Shown here: positions 1 through 6,733 of the stretch, in pieces
Layout: every line of letters begins with the position of its first letter
Numbering within the stretch: position 1 is the first letter of the stretch
Source: Bermanella sp051277445
GTDB taxonomy: Bacteria > Pseudomonadota > Gammaproteobacteria > Pseudomonadales > Oceanobacteraceae
DNA length: 64,000 nucleotides
Direction: 5' to 3'
Assembly: GCA_051277445.1 (NCBI GenBank)
Contig: JBNMQC010000003.1
Coordinates: 1-64,000 of the forward strand
Notes under the pieces: generated by a model
Seen by the model: only the letters and a program-made list of their open reading frames with translations
Database searches by the model: none
What the model was told of the DNA's origin: nothing
Translations under genes and position numbers: made by a program

Positions 1-62
1 AACGATGCATCGCCGATGGTAGTGTGGGGTCTCCCCATGTGAGAGTAGGTCATCGTCAAGCT
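1..62 (+). rRNA. rrf: 5S ribosomal RNA, 3' end (partial)
   Basis: The first 60 or so bases match the 3' half of gammaproteobacterial 5S rRNA: the helix IV/V block with GATGGTAGTGTGGGGTCTCC, the following GAGAGTAGG, and a terminal TCGTCAAGC that would pair with a GCTTGACGA-type 5' end outside the window. The 5' half is cut off by the window edge. This is the end of an rrn operon read on the plus strand, and a strong terminator follows directly. Confidence 0.95.
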
Positions 63-71
63 TTAAATATA

Positions 72-107
72 AAAGCCCTGTTACTTGCGTAACAGGGCTT
101 TTTTTAT
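72..107 (+). terminator. Rho-independent terminator of the rrn operon
   Basis: A 13-bp stem (AAGCCCTGTTAC pairing with GTAACAGGGCTT) with a four-base loop is followed by a run of seven T. It lies ten bases after the 5S rRNA end, so it is the rRNA operon terminator. Confidence 0.93.
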
Positions 108-149
108 GTCTAAAATTTGCCGATGCCCTAGCTGCTTCGCAGGCAACGG

Positions 150-217
150 TCATGGTGGGGTTGGCTTCGCCGATCAAGCTTTAATTTAAAACCCCAGCAG
201 TTAGTTCTGCTGGGGTT
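150..217 (+). other. Decayed 5S-tail-like sequence followed by a second hairpin
   Basis: Positions 150-189 (GTCATGGTGGGGTTGGC, then CGATCAAGCTTTAATTTAAAA) look like a shortened copy of the 5S 3' end and its downstream bases (GATGGTAGTGTGGGG, then CGTCAAGCTTTAAATATAAAA). A perfect 11-bp hairpin (AACCCCAGCAG / CTGCTGGGGTT, 190-217) follows, as the true terminator follows the true 5S. I infer a degenerate second 5S unit; no functional RNA is claimed. Confidence 0.45.
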
Positions 218-503
218 ATCTCGTTTTACCGCTTATAGAAATTAACAGCCCATGCACCGAAAGTGCGATAGCTGGAGTGCCGTAGGCATCGCGAAGCGAG
301 ACAGAACGGAGTTCTGAACTCACTGTAAGTCGTCAACGACTGCGACATTAATGCGTCCTTGACGGCGCAGTTTCTGTGAAAAATATAATAAAGTTGAAAG
401 TAATTAAGATATTAAAGAGTGGAAATTAAGAATCACAGATCTATCCGTCACCATGATTCTTAATTAATAGCTGTGAAATATATAGCTTGGAAGCGAAAAG
501 AGT
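218..503. other. Gene-free spacer between the rrn end and rsmE
   Basis: No open reading frame, tRNA or recognisable RNA was found here. The stretch 290-320 (GCATCGCGAAGCGAGACAGA) resembles the core of the dispersed repeat near 63385. The right half is AT-rich and holds one large inverted repeat, listed separately. Confidence 0.5.
425..464. repeat. 11-bp inverted repeat with 18-base loop
   Basis: ATTAAGAATCA (425-435) is repeated exactly in inverse orientation as TGATTCTTAAT (454-464). It lies 40 bases beyond the rsmE stop codon, so it could end the rsmE transcript, but the T-rich part is inside the stem rather than after it. It could equally be an operator or a decayed repeat. Confidence 0.6.
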
Positions 504-1232
504 TTAGAAGTCGCCCCACTGACTCTGTAAAAGGGTTACGGCTGTTAAAGCGGCCGTTTCTGTTCTTAGAACACGGGGCCCAATGAGTTTTGCTTTAAAG
601 CCCTGTTCACAGGCAGCCTGAATTTCATCTTGTGATAATCCGCCTTCGGGACCGATTGCTATGACCGCAGATGCGACAGACTCAGGAGTGCTTTGTTCTG
701 CATTGCCCCTAGGATCTAAAACCCACTTTTCTTCGCCACTCACGTCGCCTATCCAATCTTGGAATTTCACCACAGGGTTTAGCTTAGGTAGCACATCGCG
801 ACCGCATTGTTCACAGGCACTGATGATGATGCCTTGCCATTGTTTTAGTTTCTTCTCCATGCGCTCTGCATTGAGTTTTACATCACAATGCTCTGTCCAT
901 AGCGGGGTGATTTCTACTACACCTAATTCAACGGCTTTTTGAATGACAAGTTCCATTTTGTCGCCTTTTGAAAGTGCTTGGCCCACATGAATAGTTAACG
1001 GTGATTCATTGTCACTGAATACCTTTTGCTGGATGTTCACGGATACTCGTTTGCGATCACTGTGTTCAATAACGGCTTTGAAGTGGTAGGGCCCTTCTGC
1101 GTTAAACAAGATGAGCTCACGGCCGGATTGCATCCGCAATACTTTTCCAACATGGTTGGCTGCGTTTTCGTCTAAATCGACAGACGTGCCTTCATTGAAA
1201 ACTTGGGGTGTATATATTCGAGGGATGCGCAT
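504..1232 (-). CDS. rsmE: 16S rRNA (uracil-1498-N3)-methyltransferase RsmE
   Basis: A 242-residue protein of the RsmE/COG1385 family (E. coli RsmE is 243). It has an N-terminal PUA-like beta domain (about residues 1-70) and a SPOUT methyltransferase domain with the deep trefoil-knot signatures IGPEGGLSQDEI and LGPRVLRTETA-type (here LIGPRVLRTETAALTAV) near the C-terminus. It uses SAM to methylate N3 of U1498 in helix 44 of assembled 30S subunits. It stands alone, separated by 84 bp from the CDGSH gene upstream on the same strand. It is near the 3' end of an rrn operon, though that adjacency is probably chance. Confidence 0.95.
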   Translation of the reverse strand: MRIPRIYTPQVFNEGTSVDLDENAANHVGKVLRMQSGRELILFNAEGPYHFKAVIEHSDRKRVSVNIQQKVFSDNESPLTIHVGQALSKGDKMELVIQKAVELGVVEITPLWTEHCDVKLNAERMEKKLKQWQGIIISACEQCGRDVLPKLNPVVKFQDWIGDVSGEEKWVLDPRGNAEQSTPESVASAVIAIGPEGGLSQDEIQAACEQGFKAKLIGPRVLRTETAALTAVTLLQSQWGDF

Positions 1233-1316
1233 ATAGGTGTCTGATTTAGAGCGTGAGGTGTAATGGGTCTTACAATAGCAGCGTTTGGTTGATCTCTCTA
1301 GCGACTTAGGCTGAAT

Positions 1317-1532
1317 TTAACGTGAATGGCTGCCATCGCAAAACGGTGCTTTTTCAGTGTCTTTGCAGGCACACAAAAATTTAGCTTCGGTTTTTTCTGC
1401 GGTGAATGTCATTGGCTGATACGGCGTGCCTTTATGGCTACCATCGCAAAATGGTTGAGTTTTACTGCGGCCGCATTCACACCAAAAATAGGTTTTTCCC
1501 GCTTCTAGTTCAACTCGGATTGGTTGGCGCAT
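1317..1532 (-). CDS. Tandem CDGSH iron-sulfur domain protein
   Basis: This 71-residue protein consists of two back-to-back CDGSH motifs: CECGRSKTQPFCDGSH and CACKDTEKAPFCDGSH. Each gives the three Cys and one His that bind a [2Fe-2S] cluster in mitoNEET-type proteins, so one chain should carry two clusters, as in human CISD3 (Miner2). The protein is soluble, with no membrane anchor or signal peptide. Cellular role is unknown; electron or cluster transfer is the usual proposal for the family. It lies between metF and rsmE on the same strand, but the metF-side hairpin suggests it may be expressed separately. The Shine-Dalgarno sequence is weak. Confidence 0.9.
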   Translation of the reverse strand: MRQPIRVELEAGKTYFWCECGRSKTQPFCDGSHKGTPYQPMTFTAEKTEAKFLCACKDTEKAPFCDGSHSR

Positions 1533-1564
1533 AGGAATCTCTGTGGGAGGGGTTTGTAGAGGGC

Positions 1565-1596
1565 AGGTAGATGAGAGCTATCTCTCTCACCTACCT
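1565..1596 (-). terminator. Hairpin downstream of metF
   Basis: A 13-bp stem with one A/C mismatch (1565-1577 with 1584-1596) and a six-base loop lies 15 bases beyond the metF stop. No U-run follows on the minus strand, so it may stabilise the mRNA 3' end or be a weak terminator. Confidence 0.5.
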
Positions 1597-1610
1597 TTGT
1601 CGTCTAAGGT

Positions 1611-2453
1611 TTACCAAAGTCCTAGGTTCTTCCATACGTTCATACACGGATCTGCTTGATTTAACGTGTAGAAATGTAGGCCAGGTACATCGTTTTCAAC
1701 TAAGTCTTCACACATTTGTGTAATGACCTCTTCACCAAACTTAATGATGCTTTCGCTGTCATCACCGTAAGCTTCGAGTTGCTTACGAATCCAACGCGGT
1801 ATTTCAGCACCACAAGAATCACTAAAACGAGCAAGTTTGGTGTAGTTGGTTATAGGCATGATGCCCGGTACGATCGGGATATCGATTCCCATTTCTTCAC
1901 AACGATCTAAAAAATAAAAGTAACTGTCAACGTTGAAGAAATATTGTGTAATCGCGCTGTCAGCACCGGCATCGACTTTGCGCTTGAAGTTCAAAAGATC
2001 TTGCTCAAAGTTTTTAGCCTGTGGGTGCATTTCAGGATAAGCCGCTACTTCTAGGTGGAATTTGTCGCCATGTTCAGCACGGATCAATTCAACTAGCTCA
2101 TTCGCGTATTTTAATTCGCCTGCACTGGCAGCCATACCTGATGGTAAATCACCACGTAATGCAACAATGCGCTGAATGTCATTTTGTGCATAGTGGTTAA
2201 GTAAATCTTTAATGTTTGCTTTGGTTTCGCCGACACACGATAAGTGTGGCGCTGTACCAATACCTTTTGCGTTCATACCCGTTACGGTGCTGACCGTATG
2301 TTCACGGGTTGAGCCGCCTGCACCATAGGTAACCGAGAAAAAATCAGGGTTAAGTGCGGCCAGTTTGTCGCGCGTGGCGAACAGTTTGGCGGTACCTTCT
2401 TCCGTTTTGGTTGGGAAGAATTCAAAGCTTAAACGGAAATTGTCCATGGGCAT
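1611..2453 (-). CDS. metF: 5,10-methylenetetrahydrofolate reductase
   Basis: A 280-residue FAD-dependent TIM-barrel enzyme that reduces methylene-THF to 5-methyl-THF, the methyl donor for methionine synthase. The N-terminal FEFFPTKTEEG and the VTYGAGGSTREHT segment are the classic MetF signatures; the catalytic Glu lies in the first of them. Length fits bacterial MetF (about 280-300) without the eukaryotic regulatory domain. A second ATG two codons in (2447) has a better-spaced GAG upstream and may be the true start. It follows ahcY by 93 bp and belongs to the SAM-cycle block under the SahR candidate operator. Confidence 0.95.
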   Translation of the reverse strand: MPMDNFRLSFEFFPTKTEEGTAKLFATRDKLAALNPDFFSVTYGAGGSTREHTVSTVTGMNAKGIGTAPHLSCVGETKANIKDLLNHYAQNDIQRIVALRGDLPSGMAASAGELKYANELVELIRAEHGDKFHLEVAAYPEMHPQAKNFEQDLLNFKRKVDAGADSAITQYFFNVDSYFYFLDRCEEMGIDIPIVPGIMPITNYTKLARFSDSCGAEIPRWIRKQLEAYGDDSESIIKFGEEVITQMCEDLVENDVPGLHFYTLNQADPCMNVWKNLGLW

Positions 2454-2546
2454 CTCGGTATCTATGTGTTTACTAACAAGCTTTCATATTAATGGGCTTG
2501 AAGCCGAAGCTTAACGCTTCGGGCTCCAAGCTTCTAGCTCGAAGTA

Positions 2547-3944
2547 TTAGTACTTGTAGCTTTCTGGTTTGTAAGGGCCATCAACTGGTACGCTGATGTA
2601 GTCCGCTTGGGTTTGAGTCAGCTTAGTTAATACGCCGCCAAAACCTTCAACCATGTCTTTTGCTACTTCTTCGTCTAATTTCTTAGGTAAGATTTTCACA
2701 TAAACATTTTCTGCTTTTTCAGCTTCAGGTAAGTCAGCGAATTTTTTATCATACAAGTACATTTGCGCTAATACTTGGTTGGCAAAAGAGCCATCCATGA
2801 TACGGCTTGGGTGACCTGTGGCATTACCTAGGTTCACAAGACGACCTTCAGAAAGCAGGATCAAGTGATCATCGCTGGCTTTGTCACGGTACACTTTATG
2901 TACTTGTGGCTTGATCTCGTCCCATTCCCAGTTTTCACGCATGAACGCCGTATCGATTTCGTTATCGAAGTGACCAATGTTACAAACAACCGCGCGGTTC
3001 TTAAGCGCTTGTAGCATGTTTTTGTCACACACGTTGACGTTACCAGTGGTGGTCACGATTAGGTCCGTGGTGCCGAGCAATTCTTTGTTGATGCCTTCAA
3101 GGGTGCCCGTGTTCACGCCGTTGATGAATGGCGAAACCACTTCAAAACCGTCCATGCAGGCTTGCATCGCACAGATTGGATCCACTTCCGTCACTTTTAC
3201 GATCATGCCTTCTTGGCGTAAAGATGCTGCAGAACCTTTACCGACATCACCGTAACCCACAACTAGGGCTTTCTTACCAGAAAGCAGGTGGTCAGTACCA
3301 CGCTTGATGGCATCGTTTAAAGAATGACGACAGCCATATTTGTTGTCGTTTTTCGATTTAGTTACCGCATCGTTCACGTTGATGGCTGGCACTTTAAGCT
3401 CGCCTTTTTCCATCATTTCTAATAGACGGTGAACACCCGTCGTGGTTTCTTCAGAAATGCCGTGGATGTCTTTTAGTAGCTCTGGGTACTTGTTGTGTAC
3501 CATTTCAGTCAGGTCGCCACCGTCATCAAGAATGATGTTGGCATCCCACACTTTATCGCTACCCACTTCTGCAAGAATGGTTTGCTCGATACACCATAGG
3601 AATTCTTCTTCTGTTTCGCCTTTCCAAGCGAACACAGGAATACCTGCAGCAGCAATGGCAGCCGCAGCGTGGTCTTGAGTAGAGAAAATATTACAAGAAG
3701 ACCAACGAACGTCAGCACCCAGATCAACGAGTGTTTCGATCAAAACCGCAGTTTGAATGGTCATGTGAATGCAACCCATGATTTTAGCGCCCGCTAAAGG
3801 TTGTGCATCTTTGTATTTACGACGAAGGGCCATTAGCGCTGGCATTTCACCTTCGGCGATTTGGATTTCTTTACGGCCGTAAGCAGCGTCTAGGGCGAAC
3901 TGCTCTGGGGTTTTGGCGGCAACTTTGTAGTCTGTGAAAGACAT
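2547..3944 (-). CDS. ahcY: Adenosylhomocysteinase (SAH hydrolase)
   Basis: A 465-residue NAD-dependent enzyme splitting S-adenosylhomocysteine to homocysteine and adenosine. It shows the Rossmann NAD site VVGYGDVGKGSAASLRQEG, the substrate-domain Lys/Asp region NVNDAVTKSKNDNKYG, and the C-terminal PYKPESYKY tail that closes the NAD pocket of the neighbouring subunit. Length is normal for the proteobacterial type. It provides the one-step SAH recycling route, an alternative to the Pfs/LuxS path. It lies 99 bp downstream of metK, and that gap contains two hairpins (3971-3990 and 4009-4033). Confidence 0.97.
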   Translation of the reverse strand: MSFTDYKVAAKTPEQFALDAAYGRKEIQIAEGEMPALMALRRKYKDAQPLAGAKIMGCIHMTIQTAVLIETLVDLGADVRWSSCNIFSTQDHAAAAIAAAGIPVFAWKGETEEEFLWCIEQTILAEVGSDKVWDANIILDDGGDLTEMVHNKYPELLKDIHGISEETTTGVHRLLEMMEKGELKVPAINVNDAVTKSKNDNKYGCRHSLNDAIKRGTDHLLSGKKALVVGYGDVGKGSAASLRQEGMIVKVTEVDPICAMQACMDGFEVVSPFINGVNTGTLEGINKELLGTTDLIVTTTGNVNVCDKNMLQALKNRAVVCNIGHFDNEIDTAFMRENWEWDEIKPQVHKVYRDKASDDHLILLSEGRLVNLGNATGHPSRIMDGSFANQVLAQMYLYDKKFADLPEAEKAENVYVKILPKKLDEEVAKDMVEGFGGVLTKLTQTQADYISVPVDGPYKPESYKY

Positions 3945-3970
3945 AGATATTCCTCTTTAAAATTCAATTC

Positions 3971-3990
3971 AAACCCAGGTATGTGGGTTT
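3971..3990 (-). promoter_or_regulatory. Hairpin in the ahcY leader
   Basis: AAACCCA and TGGGTTT form a 7-bp stem around a six-base loop, 27-46 bases before the ahcY start. It does not match the SAH riboswitch consensus I know. It could be a weak attenuator or merely an mRNA-processing structure. Confidence 0.4.
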
Positions 3991-4008
3991 TCCATGTTGG
4001 GTGTCATC

Positions 4009-4033
4009 GTATGAGAGCCAAGCGCCCTCATAC
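4009..4033 (-). terminator. Hairpin after metK
   Basis: A 10-bp stem with one G-U pair (GTATGAGGGC / GCTCTCATAC on the minus strand) and a five-base loop, 11 bases after the metK stop. There is no U-tract, so it probably tunes or protects the metK mRNA rather than ending transcription fully. Confidence 0.5.
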
Positions 4034-4043
4034 GCAAAGCGAA

Positions 4044-5255
4044 CTAGATACCGGCTGCCGCTTTTAATTCTGCAACCTTATCCGTGCGCTCCCAAGTGAA
4101 GGCCGTAAAGGTTTTGGTTTTTTCTTCGCCACGATCAACATACGTGTAAGACGCTTCAAATGGTTCACGACCGAAGTGTCCGTATGCGGCGGTGATTTGA
4201 TACATAGGGTTTAATAACTCTAGCTGATTTTGAATGGCGTATGGGCGCAAATCAAAGACGGTGCGAATTACTTTTGCTAGTTCAATGTCGGTCAATTTAC
4301 CGGTGCCGAAGGTGTTAACAGAAATCGATGTCGGCTCAGCCACACCAATGGCATAAGACACTTGGATTTCACAACGATCAGCAAGACCAGCCGCCACGAT
4401 GTTTTTCGCCACATAACGCCCCATGTAAGCCGCTGAACGGTCGACTTTTGAAGGGTCTTTACCAGAGAATGCACCACCACCGTGACGGGCCATGCCGCCG
4501 TAAGTATCAACGATGATTTTACGACCTGTTAAACCGGCGTCGCCCACAGGGCCGCCGATCACAAAGTTACCGGTTGGGTTGATGTGGAATAAGGTGTCAG
4601 CGGTTAACCAGCCGTCAGGGAAAACAGGCTTGATGATGTGTTCAAGTACTTCCGCGCGCAGTTCTTCTAATGAAATAGAAGGGTCGTGTTGAGTCGATAA
4701 AACAACCGCATCGACTTTTGGTGAGCTTCCTTCATAGTTGATGGTCACCTGAGATTTTGCATCCGGGCGCAACCAAGGTAGGGTGCCATTGCGACGCAGT
4801 TCAGACTGGCGTTGAACCAATAAATGCGCGTAGTAAACCGGCGCAGGCATTAGGTTAGGGGTTTCGTTGGTGGCATAACCAAACATTAAGCCTTGGTCAC
4901 CAGCACCTTGGTCTTCTGGCTTGGCGCGGTCAACACCTTGGTTGATATCCACAGATTGCTTACCAATGCCGTTTAATACCGCACAAGTGGCACCATCAAA
5001 ACCCACTTCTGAGCTGTTATAACCAATGCCTGTGATGACATCACGCACAATGTCTTCAAGATCTACATAGCAAGAAGTGGTCACTTCACCCGCCACAACC
5101 GCCATACCGGTTTTTACTAAGGTCTCAACCGCTACACGGGCGTATGGGTCGCGAGCGATGATGGCATCCAAAACCGCATCACTGATCTGGTCGGCGACCT
5201 TGTCTGGATGGCCTTCGGATACGGATTCCGATGTGAAAATAGAATATTCGCTCAT
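4044..5255 (-). CDS. metK: S-adenosylmethionine synthetase
   Basis: A 403-residue enzyme that makes SAM from methionine and ATP. Signature segments are present: GHPDKVADQISDAVLDA (ATP/Met site), GAGDQGLMFGYA (hexapeptide motif 1) and GGGAFSGKDPSKVDRS (phosphate-binding loop). The size is slightly longer than E. coli MetK (384), as is usual in pseudomonads. A strong AAGGAG lies at ideal distance from the ATG. It starts 35 bp after sahR on the same strand, so the two are surely co-transcribed, with ahcY and metF downstream. Confidence 0.97.
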   Translation of the reverse strand: MSEYSIFTSESVSEGHPDKVADQISDAVLDAIIARDPYARVAVETLVKTGMAVVAGEVTTSCYVDLEDIVRDVITGIGYNSSEVGFDGATCAVLNGIGKQSVDINQGVDRAKPEDQGAGDQGLMFGYATNETPNLMPAPVYYAHLLVQRQSELRRNGTLPWLRPDAKSQVTINYEGSSPKVDAVVLSTQHDPSISLEELRAEVLEHIIKPVFPDGWLTADTLFHINPTGNFVIGGPVGDAGLTGRKIIVDTYGGMARHGGGAFSGKDPSKVDRSAAYMGRYVAKNIVAAGLADRCEIQVSYAIGVAEPTSISVNTFGTGKLTDIELAKVIRTVFDLRPYAIQNQLELLNPMYQITAAYGHFGREPFEASYTYVDRGEEKTKTFTAFTWERTDKVAELKAAAGI

Positions 5256-5290
5256 GGGGGTTATTCTCCTTAAGTTATTCTTTTAATGTT

Positions 5291-6259
5291 CTAACGTTTC
5301 TTAAACAATTGAATCTGGATTTGGAATCCATTGCGTAAACCAACAAATACTTGATGTTGGTGTGTTAATCCTGCTTCACGTGCCCAGTACTTGATTTCTT
5401 CTGGGTCGAGTCCTAGCCATACATCACCACAACTTTCTTTTACCCAGTTTTGATCGTGTGGGCATAGGTCAGTAATCAGTAAGTAGCCGTTATCGTTTAA
5501 TAACTTAGCTGAAGCGATTAATGCTTCAGCAGGCGCTGGAATATGGTGAACCACCATATTAAACGCTAATAGATCGACCTTAATGTTACGGGCAACGGCA
5601 TCAAGTGGTTCCCCTAAAACAAACTCAATGTTGCTAATTGGGGTATGTTGTTTGGCTAATTCCAGCATAGCGGGTGAATTATCCAATGCAAAAACCGTAT
5701 CAAAGCGCTCGCTTAAGGGTTTTAAAAACCCGCCCTGGCCTGGGCCTACTTCCATCGCATGCGCACTGTTTGGTAACACGATGGTCTTCAATACCTCTTC
5801 AAGGCTATCTGCGTAATGCTCGTAACCCGCAATAAGGTCAGTGACCTCGGTAAACTTACCAGCATGCTTTTCAAAAAATAACTGGCTTTGCTCCCCACGC
5901 TCCGCATAAATACTGTCGAGACCGCTTTTGAGTTCATCATCTAATGGCATGGCATCCATAGCTGAAAATAGACTGGCGCGGACTTCATCCAGCTGAGCAC
6001 CGTTTAATAAGGCGCGACGATAAAAGATGGAATTACCTTCTCGACGTGTGCTCACCAATTGGGCGCTGGCGAGTATTTTCAGGTGATGGCTCATGCGTGA
6101 CTGGCTCACATTGAAGATATCGGCCAGCTCAAGTACGCCAAACGAGTCTTGCTGTAAGAGCTGAAGTATCTGTAGGCGCAGGCTGTCACCGGCGGCCTTG
6201 TTCAGCAGGGCAAGATTTTCGATGTTTGTGCTTGGATCAGTAACAGGCACGCAGCACAC
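5291..6259 (-). CDS. sahR: ArsR-type regulator fused to a SAM-methyltransferase fold (SahR)
   Basis: A 322-residue protein. Residues about 10-90 form an ArsR winged helix (ALLNKAAGDSLRLQILQLL, then FNVSQSRMSHHLKILASAQLV as recognition helix). About 150-315 is a class I methyltransferase fold with motif I AMEVGPGQGGFLKPL. Published work on SahR (Desulfovibrio and other Proteobacteria) describes exactly this architecture as a repressor of SAM-cycle genes that senses SAH through the methylase-like domain. Its place directly before metK-ahcY-metF matches that role, and a palindromic operator lies upstream. The listed start is GTG; another GTG nine bases in is possible, and neither has a good Shine-Dalgarno sequence. 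Confidence 0.88.
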   Translation of the reverse strand: MCCVPVTDPSTNIENLALLNKAAGDSLRLQILQLLQQDSFGVLELADIFNVSQSRMSHHLKILASAQLVSTRREGNSIFYRRALLNGAQLDEVRASLFSAMDAMPLDDELKSGLDSIYAERGEQSQLFFEKHAGKFTEVTDLIAGYEHYADSLEEVLKTIVLPNSAHAMEVGPGQGGFLKPLSERFDTVFALDNSPAMLELAKQHTPISNIEFVLGEPLDAVARNIKVDLLAFNMVVHHIPAPAEALIASAKLLNDNGYLLITDLCPHDQNWVKESCGDVWLGLDPEEIKYWAREAGLTHQHQVFVGLRNGFQIQIQLFKKR

Positions 6260-6280
6260 CCAATGGTTAATAGGTGAGCA

Positions 6281-6309
6281 AAGATATCATCCCTGATGGG
6301 TGATGCCAA
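6281..6309 (-). promoter_or_regulatory. Putative sigma-70 promoter of the sahR-metK-ahcY-metF block
   Basis: On the minus strand TTGGCA (6309-6304) is separated by exactly 17 bp from TATCTT (6286-6281). Transcription would begin near 6275, shortly before the sahR start at 6259. Confidence 0.55.
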
Positions 6310-6312
6310 TAT

Positions 6313-6336
6313 CTATATTAAAATATTTTGATATAG
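6313..6336. promoter_or_regulatory. 24-bp palindromic operator candidate (SahR box)
   Basis: The halves CTATATTAAAAT and ATTTTGATATAG form a palindrome with a single mismatched pair. It ends four bases upstream of the proposed -35 element of the sahR promoter. ArsR-family dimers bind AT-rich palindromes of this kind; autoregulation by SahR is inferred from position, not proved. Confidence 0.65.
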
Positions 6337-6440
6337 GTTGGTGGAGGTTAATAGCGCGAAGGCATGTGTAAGCTGAGCAAAGGTGGGGGGCTTAGAAAAA
6401 ATCGGTATAACTAAAAGTGATTATCGTGCCTGCTAAGTGT

Positions 6441-6454
6441 GTGATATACATCAA
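6441..6454 (+). promoter_or_regulatory. FNR/Anr-like box and downstream -10 element
   Basis: GTGAT-ATAC-ATCAA matches 9 of the 10 fixed positions of the FNR/Anr consensus TTGAT-N4-ATCAA. A GATAAT hexamer follows at 6473-6478. The distance from box centre to the predicted start (about 6485) is close to the -41.5 of class II activation. Confidence 0.5.
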
Positions 6455-6502
6455 GTTGTGCCGATGGGTGCCGATAATAAAAATAAGAATAGAGGGATCG
6501 CC

Positions 6503-6658
6503 ATGAACAAAAGAAATGCCTTAAGTGTATTATTTTTAGCCAGCTTTTTAGGTTTAGTATTAACAGGGATGATTTATTTACAGCCCGAGAAGCCGCAACC
6601 GCAAACCGCTGAGTATGATTTGCGTGGCTTTCCTTCTCTACCCAGTGAGCGAAATTAA
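6503..6658 (+). CDS. Small single-pass membrane protein (51 residues), unknown
   Basis: The ATG at 6503 is preceded by GAGGGATC at good spacing and is better supported than an upstream start at 6437, which lacks a ribosome binding site and would overlap the regulatory box. The peptide has a short basic N-terminus (MNKRN), one hydrophobic helix (about residues 6-26), and a polar proline-rich tail of about 25 residues (PEKPQPQ, then YDLRGFPSLP) presumably outside the membrane. I do not recognise the family. It is monocistronic with a strong terminator 20 bases later, and the FNR-like box suggests oxygen control. Confidence 0.7.
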   Translation: MNKRNALSVLFLASFLGLVLTGMIYLQPEKPQPQTAEYDLRGFPSLPSERN

Positions 6659-6677
6659 TTAGTTGATACTCGCATTC

Positions 6678-6708
6678 AAAAAAAGCGCCTTATTGAGGCG
6701 CTTTTTTT
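6678..6708. terminator. Bidirectional terminator
   Basis: AAAAAAAGCGCC and GGCGCTTTTTTT flank a seven-base loop. It serves the small plus-strand gene on the left and the minus-strand transglutaminase-like gene ending at 6734 on the right. Confidence 0.9.
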
Positions 6709-6733
6709 GTGTTTGGTTGTTTTGCTCTTAGGG

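Noticed and set aside
240..420. tRNA gene in the spacer after the 5S gene
   Set aside because: No cloverleaf with TTCGANTC T-arm and acceptor stem could be drawn.
3945..4043. SAH riboswitch in front of ahcY
   Set aside because: The leader has two hairpins, but I could not find the conserved SAH-aptamer core blocks, and the operon already has SahR upstream.
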